A stretch of DNA of 27,426 nt from an uncultured Acetatifactor sp. (GTDB lineage Bacteria > Bacillota > Clostridia > Lachnospirales > Lachnospiraceae): contig CAJUCE010000046.1 in NCBI GenBank assembly GCA_910584865.1, forward strand, positions 1-27,426, given 5' to 3'. Each line of letters starts with the position of its first letter. Position 1 is the stretch's first letter. Made by a program: the position numbers and the translations under genes. Positions 7,549 to 13,531 of the stretch are shown piece by piece. The notes under the pieces were generated by a model. That model was given only the letters and a program-made list of their open reading frames with translations, was not told the origin of the DNA and did not search any database.

Positions 7549-7565
7549 GGGAATGTTCCATTCCC
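7549..7565 (-). other. Hairpin at the 5' side of the Y-RNA-like gene
   Basis: GGGAATG-GAA-CATTCCC on the minus strand is a perfect 7-bp stem with a triloop, 6 nt upstream of the closing stem of the ncRNA. It may be part of the primary Y-RNA transcript or a processing signal. Confidence 0.5.
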
Positions 7566-7591
7566 CGGGTATGTTCATAACTTCCTATATT

Positions 7592-7620
7592 GATATCGGC
7601 CGGAATCGGCAGTTTGTCAA
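7592..7620 (-). promoter_or_regulatory. Candidate promoter of the Y-RNA-like gene
   Basis: A consensus -35 TTGACA lies at 7615-7620 on the minus strand; 17 nt on is GATATC and 19 nt on TATCAA, so the -10 is weak. A start near 7585 would give a leader of about 40 nt before the closing stem. Read-through from the upstream membrane protein gene is the alternative. Confidence 0.4.
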
Positions 7621-7658
7621 CTTCTCTGCCAAACTTTATATGATTTCTTCCTGCCTCT

Positions 7659-8276
7659 TCAGTTTCCTTTCCGGTCCAGCCGAAACCAATGTTCCAGCCG
7701 GGATCTGGGAAGCAGATAGTTCACCAGAAACGCAATGACCACGCCTACCCCGGTATCAATCATGCGGTTAATCGCATAGTCTATATGGTGGGGCGGGGTA
7801 TTGAACAGAATAATGCACAGAACTACGCCCCCCGGCTGCACGCCTCCCGGCCAATGAAAAAGCACACACAGCGTAATCAGGAGGATCGTGCCCACAAACA
7901 GCAGCGGCAATCGCAGCCAATAGCTTCCCTCCGGATAAAACTGATGCTCCGCCCAGTAAAGTCCCAGCCCGATGAAACCGCCGATAATGGTCCCGAAGAA
8001 GCGGTTGCCTCCGCTACGGCGGGAATCTTCCATATCAGCCCCCATACCGAAAATGGCGCCTATGCAGGCAAAGGTGGGATTGCTGCCGGGCAGAAAGGCG
8101 TAAAGCAAGGCTGTGAGAACTGCTGCCAGGGCAGTCTTCATACTTCTCAGTCCAAGCCCCGGAATCGGCGCGTGAACCGGCACATGCTGCTGCAAATGCA
8201 TGTTTTTACGCTCCGCCTCCCCCTGCATATTTTCAGGTTCTGCCTGCACTACGGACTGCATCTCATCCCGCCCCAT
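7659..8276 (-). CDS. Aromatic acid exporter-like (FUSC/ArAE_1) membrane protein
   Basis: Integral membrane protein of 205 aa. After a polar N-terminus of about 40 residues come several hydrophobic segments (about 45-65, 68-82, 95-112, 122-142, 145-160, 170-190). The motif GLRSMKTALAAVLTALLY and the following segment resemble the N-terminal membrane half of the ArAE_1/FUSC family, which exports aromatic acids or related compounds. It lacks the large cytoplasmic half of full-length members. The ATG has AAGGA about 9 nt upstream. An inverted repeat abutting its promoter suggests control by a dedicated repressor. Substrate unknown. Confidence 0.75.
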   Translation of the reverse strand: MGRDEMQSVVQAEPENMQGEAERKNMHLQQHVPVHAPIPGLGLRSMKTALAAVLTALLYAFLPGSNPTFACIGAIFGMGADMEDSRRSGGNRFFGTIIGGFIGLGLYWAEHQFYPEGSYWLRLPLLFVGTILLITLCVLFHWPGGVQPGGVVLCIILFNTPPHHIDYAINRMIDTGVGVVIAFLVNYLLPRSRLEHWFRLDRKGN

Positions 8277-8368
8277 ATATTTTCGTCCTTTCTGCTTTTT
8301 TGCTTCCTGCCTTCAAAGACCATTCGGCCGTTTCCTGCCGCGAATATGGTCATATTAATCATAATTTC

Positions 8369-8384
8369 ATGCGCCCCGGCGCAT
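8369..8384. other. GC hairpin in the 5' UTR of the exporter-like gene
   Basis: ATGCGC-CCCG-GCGCAT is a perfect 6-bp stem-loop between the putative operator and the start codon. It could influence translation or mRNA stability; there is no T-run on either strand. Confidence 0.4.
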
Positions 8385-8396
8385 TTGGAATCAAAA

Positions 8397-8423
8397 GTTG
8401 ACTCAGTGTCCTTCTGAGTCAAC
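8397..8423. promoter_or_regulatory. Perfect 10-bp inverted repeat at the transcription start (putative operator)
   Basis: GTTGACTCAG (8397-8406) and CTGAGTCAAC (8414-8423) form a perfect dyad with a 7-nt centre. On the minus strand it begins immediately after the -10 box, where a repressor would block initiation. MarR-type regulators often use dyads of this size, but no such gene is nearby. Confidence 0.55.
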
Positions 8424-8452
8424 ATTATACCCCAATCCCCCCAAAACCGCAA
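8424..8452 (-). promoter_or_regulatory. Promoter of the exporter-like gene (TTGCGG-17-TATAAT)
   Basis: The minus strand has a perfect -10 TATAAT at 8424-8429, a 17-nt spacer and -35 TTGCGG at 8447-8452. The start codon it serves is about 140 nt downstream at 8276. Confidence 0.6.
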
Positions 8453-8473
8453 CCTCCGGTTTCCCGGTTTGTG

Positions 8474-8503
8474 CCCGGGCGAAGTGCGGGTGAAGCGCCC
8501 GGG
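8474..8503. terminator. GC-rich hairpin after the ABC permease
   Basis: CCCGGGCG (8474-8481) pairs with CGCCCGGG (8496-8503). It lies 22 nt after the permease stop codon on the minus strand. No U-run follows, so it is at best a non-canonical terminator or a 3' stabiliser. Confidence 0.4.
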
Positions 8504-8524
8504 AAGCCTTGTCTTCACCTGCTT

Positions 8525-10762
8525 TCATTCCCCAAACCGTAAAATATATTTCTCCGGCAATGCCCCTTGGAGAATATAGCAAATCTTCTCGCTTCCATTC
8601 TCCCTCACGGCTTTCACCTCTATATAGTCCTTCCCGAATACACTCAGATGTCGGCTGGGCCAGAGGAAGCTGACCAATGCGGTCACTTCCTCTACCTCCT
8701 CTCTGTCCGTAATCATCACAGATTTTATCCTGTCTTCATATTCTGCTACAGCCTCCTGCTCAAAGGAAGCTGCACCGAATCCTTCCTCAGCAGCCGACCA
8801 TGTATCCGCTCCGCTTTCCGTCTCCAGGCTCCCGGCATTTTCCTCCCGGCCCGGATTCCCGTATACACCGTACCGTTCTCTGGCCAATGCAATCTGCTCC
8901 TGTGCCGTATCCATTTCACTGCATGTCAATGTGAGTTCAAAAAACTGAATTCCGGTTTCTTTCAAGGGTACTTCATAGCCTGCCTTACGCAGAGCCTCCA
9001 CAGTATGTTCCATGGATTCATACACATCCGCCTGCACATCTTTATGGACAGTCCCCCATTCCTCCTCATAATAAATGCTGAACGACATAATGGCCAGTAT
9101 TCTGCCCTCTCCCAGCATCACGGCTTCCGGATTCTCCCGTACATCCTGATTGTATGCCCTGATAATAGCCCGAACACTGTCATCCTCTCCCTTATCCCCG
9201 TAATATGCCTCCTCGTCGGTCTCCAGCCGGAATTCCCTGCACTCATATATTTCCTCTTCATCGATCAGGTACGCGCACCCGAGATACTCCTCACTGGTGA
9301 GGATGGGGCCGACTACATCCCAGTCCTCCTTTTCCGTCCAGTAATACCGGTAATAGCTTCTACCGTTATTCAACGTTATCTTTGTTGCCAGACGGTCACT
9401 TCTTCCCGCCCGCTCCTCCCCTGCATTTTCCACCATACGCTCCAGATAGGCGTATAGAATATCTTCATCTTGAAAATGCATATTTTCCAAAACTCTGTTA
9501 TCGGCTCCTCCGTAATTATTATAATTATTCGTCAAATCTCCGTCATACACGGCAATCTCCGCAATCTCTTCCCGATTCGGAAGATAGGCATCATAACCGA
9601 TCCAATCCCAGTAAAACAGGAAGCAAAGAAACAACGTCAGGCCCGTAGCCGCCGCCATCTGCAGCTTATGGGAAAAGAATGCCCTCACATCCATCTGAAA
9701 AATCATATCCAGGATACCGGTAACACAGACCGATGCCAGCACGGCTCCGAAAATTCCCCAGCCCAGCGCCCCCGCATCCGATACCAGCAAAATAAACAAG
9801 CCCCAGCCGCACATGCCTCCGGCCGTGCCCAGAAACAGCCGAAAACACGCCGCCACAGCCGGGATGCCGATACCCTGTTCCGCTGTCTCCGAAGCCCTTC
9901 TCCTGTAAAGCTGCCATGCGCACACACCCAGCCCCAATCCTACGACCAAATTAAGTCCGACACATATCCACACTTCTGCGGCATCGGACATATTGATTTC
10001 CGTATTCAGCAAAACCAGCGCAGAATACAGAGGAGAGCCGTACACAATCCAGCTGTTCCAGAAAGCCCCGTAAAAGGTTGTCATATAGGTGTCAAAATAC
10101 GCAACCCTCAGCCCGTAGGCGGCAATCACCCCCACTCCCAGAACCACCATGGAAATCAGTGCATTCAAAAGATTCCCGGAAAGCATCACAGCCGTCAGCA
10201 CCAGATGGTAGACCAGCAGATACACCACGGCCACCGTGATAATGCCTCTTACGGCAGCCTTCAGCACCTCGGGCATGAGCTCCAGAGAATGCAATCCGGG
10301 GGACAGCTGTGCCGCCATACTGCATCCCATCAGGAGCACCGCGCCCGTGCACACGATAAAAGGGATGAACCAGATCATAATTCCGTTTAGCCAGCAGATG
10401 CCGTACAGCGTATCCCGCTTTATGGGAAGCGCATGGTACAAATCTGTCATATTTCTGTGAAACGCAAAGCGAAACCCGGCCATTCCCACGATCATGGCTC
10501 CCACAAAGGCCAGACCGCCCCCCGCCATGGGCAGATATTCGCCGAAAAAGGTAAGAAGACCCTGTGCCGTATCCAGAACAGCCCTTTCTCCCCGGCTCAG
10601 CAATTCTGTCATATTGCCATAATACTTTCCCATATTTCCCCGCCAGATGAGCCATGCCACCAGAATCATCAGGAAATGCCCCAGGCCGGACAGCGCAAGC
10701 ATCCAGGTCTTATGGCGCATATCCTCTTTCATCATCTTAAAGAATGAGTGCTTTGACATCAT
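8525..10762 (-). CDS. ABC-2 type transporter permease with large C-terminal domain
   Basis: Membrane subunit (745 aa from the chosen start) of an ABC exporter whose ATPase is encoded just upstream. The N-terminal half (to about residue 400) has many hydrophobic segments; the C-terminal part, after the last segment (about 375-395), is a soluble, acidic region with many Asp/Glu/Tyr, probably extracytoplasmic. The first residues (SKHSFFKMMKEDMRHKTWM) resemble permeases of GntR-controlled exporters in Firmicutes. I chose the ATG at 10762, with GGAGG 9 nt upstream; it overlaps the ATPase gene by 26 nt, so the two are translationally coupled. A GTG at 10783 has no site. The substrate is unknown; relatives act in antimicrobial-peptide or envelope-stress responses. 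Confidence 0.87.
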   Translation of the reverse strand: MMSKHSFFKMMKEDMRHKTWMLALSGLGHFLMILVAWLIWRGNMGKYYGNMTELLSRGERAVLDTAQGLLTFFGEYLPMAGGGLAFVGAMIVGMAGFRFAFHRNMTDLYHALPIKRDTLYGICWLNGIMIWFIPFIVCTGAVLLMGCSMAAQLSPGLHSLELMPEVLKAAVRGIITVAVVYLLVYHLVLTAVMLSGNLLNALISMVVLGVGVIAAYGLRVAYFDTYMTTFYGAFWNSWIVYGSPLYSALVLLNTEINMSDAAEVWICVGLNLVVGLGLGVCAWQLYRRRASETAEQGIGIPAVAACFRLFLGTAGGMCGWGLFILLVSDAGALGWGIFGAVLASVCVTGILDMIFQMDVRAFFSHKLQMAAATGLTLFLCFLFYWDWIGYDAYLPNREEIAEIAVYDGDLTNNYNNYGGADNRVLENMHFQDEDILYAYLERMVENAGEERAGRSDRLATKITLNNGRSYYRYYWTEKEDWDVVGPILTSEEYLGCAYLIDEEEIYECREFRLETDEEAYYGDKGEDDSVRAIIRAYNQDVRENPEAVMLGEGRILAIMSFSIYYEEEWGTVHKDVQADVYESMEHTVEALRKAGYEVPLKETGIQFFELTLTCSEMDTAQEQIALARERYGVYGNPGREENAGSLETESGADTWSAAEEGFGAASFEQEAVAEYEDRIKSVMITDREEVEEVTALVSFLWPSRHLSVFGKDYIEVKAVRENGSEKICYILQGALPEKYILRFGE

Positions 10763-11639
10763 ATCCTTGTACCTCCGTTTCACTGATGAATATTTCCTCC
10801 AGGGACAGCGGCAGCAGTTCGAAAAAGACAGGATCCAGCCCTTCCATAAAAGCCTCTATCTCCGCTCTCGCCCCTCTGACTGTCAGGGTATACAAGGAGC
10901 CCCTGTTCTCCATGGTCAGTACTTCCATCCCTTCTCTGATCTGTCCCAGCATGGCCTGCGTCTTGACGATACACTGAATCTTATGTATATTCAGCTTCAT
11001 TTCATCCAGATCCCGCTCAAACAGGATCCCTCCTTTATGAAGCAGTCCCACATACTCGCAGATATCCTCCAGCTCCCGCAGGTTGTGGGATGCGATCACC
11101 GGTGTCAGTCCCCGCTCCTCCATTTCCCGCACAAACAAAGTCTTCACCGCCTGGCGCATAACCGGATCCAGCCCGTCGAAGGTTTCGTCGCAGAGCAGGT
11201 ACTTCGTGTTTGCACAGATTCCGCAGATAACAGAAAGCTGTTTTTTCATTCCCTTGGAAAATGTATTGATCTTACGCGCCGTGTCCAGTCCGAATTTCGC
11301 TGTCAGATCATTCCATTTCTCCGTGTCAAAGCCGGGGTAATAAGCCCGATACAGCCGGAGCATATCCCTGGGGGTCCCGCTTTTGATAAAATACTGCTCA
11401 TCCGATATGTAAAAAATCTTCCCCTTTGCCTCCGGGTTATCGTATACCGCTTCCCCGTCTACAAGGATCCTGCCCCCATCCGGCCGTATCACCCCGCCAA
11501 GGAGGCGCAACAGGGTAGACTTGCCGGCGCCGTTGGTGCCGATGAGTCCGAATACATGCCCCTCTTCAATCCTGGCGGTAACGCCGTCCACAGCCTTTAC
11601 CGCGCCGAATTGTTTTCTTACATTCTGAAATTCTATCAT
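10737..11639 (-). CDS. ABC transporter ATP-binding protein
   Basis: Nucleotide-binding subunit of 300 aa. Walker A GTNGAGKST is at 34-42, the signature is the variant FSKGMKKQLSV (about 127-137), and Walker B is YLLCDE (147-152) followed by TFDGLDP, where most relatives have PFDGLDP. The C-terminal 80 residues resemble the regulatory tail of ABC-2 exporter ATPases. It lies between the GntR regulator (53 nt upstream) and the permease (overlapping). The three genes form a YtrA-type operon. Confidence 0.94.
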   Translation of the reverse strand: MIEFQNVRKQFGAVKAVDGVTARIEEGHVFGLIGTNGAGKSTLLRLLGGVIRPDGGRILVDGEAVYDNPEAKGKIFYISDEQYFIKSGTPRDMLRLYRAYYPGFDTEKWNDLTAKFGLDTARKINTFSKGMKKQLSVICGICANTKYLLCDETFDGLDPVMRQAVKTLFVREMEERGLTPVIASHNLRELEDICEYVGLLHKGGILFERDLDEMKLNIHKIQCIVKTQAMLGQIREGMEVLTMENRGSLYTLTVRGARAEIEAFMEGLDPVFFELLPLSLEEIFISETEVQGYDVKALIL

Positions 11640-11692
11640 GATCGTCCTCCTGCTATAAGTCTCTGCGCCGCGCCGCTGGAAATGACTTCCCC

Positions 11693-12097
11693 TCAGCCGT
11701 GCTGCGCTTCTGAAATATCAATGGCTCCCGCCGCATCAGGAGCATAGGCCTGACGCAGCGCTTCCTCCAGGATCTCCTTCGGCAATCCGGCTTCCCTGGC
11801 CTGCAGGGTGATATTTTTCCATTCCTTCAATACTTTGCTCTGCTTGTTTTCCCGCCAGTCGCTCTCCGCGGTCACAAAGCTGCCGCGTCCGGATACCGTA
11901 TATAGATAGCCGTCCTGTTCCAGCTCGGTATAGGCGCGCTGTATGGTGTTCGGATTGACGGACAATTCCATGGCCAGACTGCGCACGCTGGGCATCTTGG
12001 TCAATGGTTCCAGCCCTCCGCTTACAATCAGACGCTCTAGCTTTTCCACTACTTGTTCATAGATAGGACGTTTGTCGCGATAATCTAACAAAATCAT
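11693..12097 (-). CDS. GntR-family (YtrA-type) transcriptional regulator
   Basis: Short repressor of 134 aa. The N-terminal winged helix (about 1-72) has the GntR pattern: PIYEQVVEKLERLIVSGGL, MPSVRSLAMELSVNPNTIQ and the wing LYTVSGRGSFV. The tail of about 60 residues is too short for an effector domain of the FadR/HutC type and matches the YtrA subfamily. It heads the operon with the ABC genes it probably controls. A dyad lies between its promoter and its start codon, consistent with autorepression relieved by a cell-envelope signal (inference from the family). Confidence 0.93.
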   Translation of the reverse strand: MILLDYRDKRPIYEQVVEKLERLIVSGGLEPLTKMPSVRSLAMELSVNPNTIQRAYTELEQDGYLYTVSGRGSFVTAESDWRENKQSKVLKEWKNITLQAREAGLPKEILEEALRQAYAPDAAGAIDISEAQHG

Positions 12098-12135
12098 AAC
12101 ACTTCCTCTCCCAGGGTGTTCTAAAAGTAATAAGC

Positions 12136-12154
12136 GTATTAATTATCTTAATAC
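12136..12154. promoter_or_regulatory. Dyad GTATTAA-N5-TTAATAC, putative GntR operator
   Basis: A perfect 7-bp inverted repeat with a 5-nt centre lies about 1 bp downstream of the -10 box, covering the expected transcription start of the GntR-ABC operon. This position suits autorepression. Confidence 0.6.
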
Positions 12155-12155
12155 A

Positions 12156-12184
12156 TTTATAACAAAAGAAAAGGAATGTGTCAA
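12156..12184 (-). promoter_or_regulatory. Promoter of the GntR-ABC operon (TTGACA-17-TATAAA)
   Basis: The minus strand has -35 TTGACA at 12179-12184, a 17-nt spacer and -10 TATAAA at 12156-12161. Transcription would start inside the dyad and run into the GntR gene (ATG at 12097). Confidence 0.75.
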
Positions 12185-12248
12185 GTAATACAGCTCCTTT
12201 TCTCCGAAAATTTATCGTATTTTATTAAGTAAACTTATATTACTTTGG

Positions 12249-12620
12249 TCAGGAGCGTTTCTTTTTCATGAATGCGACAGCCGCTGCCGTATCCATCCAG
12301 ACGCCTCCGTTGCAATCCAGCGTGTTTCCCCCCTGCTCCCCGAACCAGGATACATTGGAAGATACCAGCGTCTTGCCCGCATAACAGGCAAATACACGAA
12401 GGGAGCAATCAACGTTCCTGTATACCTTTTGTGAACCAATGCTGGAAGAATAACTGTAATACTGCCACCCTGTAAAGGTCGCTCCCGCCGGTCCTTCATC
12501 GGGAACCGGCAAACTCGCCAGTATTTCATCATAGGTCGTGCCCCCGGTACATACTTCCGGATCGTACCCTTCACAAGCTCTCCCTGACTGTTCATCCGGT
12601 ACAACTTTCTCAATACACAA
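12249..12620 (-). pseudogene. C-terminal fragment of a surface-type protein
   Basis: The reading frame gives 123 aa without a credible start or ribosome site. It contains TYDEILASLPVPDEG and ATFTGWQYYS, reminiscent of the InlB-type B-repeats (Listeria-Bacteroides repeats) of cell-surface proteins, and ends VWMDTAAAVAFMKKKRS. The frame is closed by a stop a short way upstream (around 12627), so only the end of a larger gene seems to survive. An overlapping frame (12266-12676) is open too but has no protein-like composition. Confidence 0.45.
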
Positions 12621-12699
12621 AAAAATTTATATCCTCTCACCTTTTCTCCCAAAAACCATTCAGAAGCATAACACATTCCGCTCCGATACTCTTGAAAGC

Positions 12700-12840
12700 A
12701 TTGATTTTACTGGTAAAACTGACATTCTCCCGCTAGACAAGGCCTGTCTAGCTCCAGATGCCCCCCATCTTAAGAGGGATTTCTACTTCGGCTCCTGTTA
12801 CCAGCTCCTCCATGCACCTTGCCCCCTACAAGAAAGCATC
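12700..12840 (-). mobile_element. Possible IS200/IS605-type right end (remnant)
   Basis: On the minus strand the segment contains GAAATCCCTCTTAAGATG, CATCTGGAG, an 8-bp hairpin GCTAGACA-GGCCT-TGTCTAGC (12732-12752) and GGGAGAATGTCA. That order resembles the right ends (overlapping the omega RNA) of clostridial IS605/IS1341 elements as I remember them. A TTTTAC/GTAAAA dyad follows at 12706-12719. No TnpB or TnpA can be found in the window, so only an end would remain. A 22-codon frame within it (MEELVTGAEVEIPL...) is probably not a gene. Confidence 0.35.
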
Positions 12841-13212
12841 CTTTCTTGCCTGTCGGCAGATTCTGTCTATAATCTCCCTGACCTGTTCTGCCTGGGATGG
12901 TGTCATACTCCCCCTTAGCGGCTCCGCAAGGGCTTCTATCATCTGTTCCTGTTCCACAGGCTCCATACAGTCCATCCCATAGCGGGCAAGCCTCTCCTGT
13001 AGCCTAACCATCAAATCTCCCATACTGTCAATCCTCCTCAGCCACTGGCAAATTGGGCTTCTCCATACCCTGTATGCCTCCCTGATTCTCTTTGCCAGCT
13101 TCTCTTCTCTGTTGTCCATTATCTCCCTGATATGCCTGTTCCTGCGGGCTTTGGCTCTCTTTATCATCTTTTCAGCCATAGCCGCCCTCTCAAAAGGGAA
13201 CTTGTGGGTCAT
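12826..13212 (-). CDS. Hypothetical basic protein, probably from a mobile element
   Basis: 128 aa from the ATG at 13212, family not recognised. The N-terminal half is rich in Arg/Lys (MAEKMIKRAKARRNRHIREIM is approximate), and the C-terminal half is helical with an HTH-like segment MTPSQAEQVREIIDRICRQ. Codon use is protein-like, but there is no clear ribosome site, and the frame runs on upstream through sequence that is plainly antisense to another fragment. It therefore may begin at a junction. It lies between the possible IS605-type end and a broken plus-strand gene. A truncated gene is as likely as an intact one. Confidence 0.45.
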   Translation of the reverse strand: MTHKFPFERAAMAEKMIKRAKARRNRHIREIMDNREEKLAKRIREAYRVWRSPICQWLRRIDSMGDLMVRLQERLARYGMDCMEPVEQEQMIEALAEPLRGSMTPSQAEQVREIIDRICRQARKDAFL

Positions 13213-13378
13213 ACTCGAGAACATAATTTCCGTAGCTGGGCTTTGCTTCCTGGATGGCGAATACACTTTCAAGCCAAACAGGAACAGTGACGATATGGAC
13301 AGCAGAATCAAGGATTTGCTGAAACTCTGCGATTCCGACAAGAAGCAGAGGCTTCTGAAGATGATTGGGCTGATGTGA
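13213..13378 (+). pseudogene. C-terminal fragment of a plus-strand gene
   Basis: The only plausible plus-strand coding in the window. The last 45 or so codons (GEYTFKPNRNSDD... to KKQRLLKMIGLM, stop at 13376-13378) are hydrophilic with natural codon use, and the upstream part of the frame is antisense to the 128-aa gene. The tail resembles the end of small HTH/XRE regulators in Lachnospiraceae, but I cannot confirm that. The 5' part seems to have been removed by an insertion or deletion near 13210. Confidence 0.4.
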
Positions 13379-13413
13379 GAGGACAGGGAATAAATTCTAT
13401 TGTTATGAATCAA

Positions 13414-13455
13414 AATGACCTCATAGAAAGGAATCATCCTCTCTACAAGGTCATT
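13414..13455. terminator. Long symmetrical hairpin downstream of the second histidine kinase
   Basis: AATGACCT (13414-13421) pairs with AGGTCATT (13448-13455), and inside it AGAAAGGA pairs with TCCTCTCT with one mismatch, separated by matching 3-nt internal loops and a 4-nt loop. The T-run on the minus strand is weak (TTTTGATT). It lies about 80 nt after the kinase stop codon and may be its terminator or a mobile-element end. Confidence 0.5.
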
Positions 13456-13531
13456 GTATAATAGCTTATTCTCTTTCTGGGACTACCCTAAATTGCCCTC
13501 ACAGGATATTCGGGTGTGCCTCGGGATAAAT

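Noticed and set aside
8249..8518. Minus-strand open frame of 89 codons across the exporter promoter
   Set aside because: It runs through the promoter, dyad and hairpin, has no ribosome site and overlaps the exporter start.
12266..12676. Second minus-strand frame over the surface-protein fragment
   Set aside because: Its composition is unlike a protein, while the overlapping frame carries the repeat-like motif FTGW.
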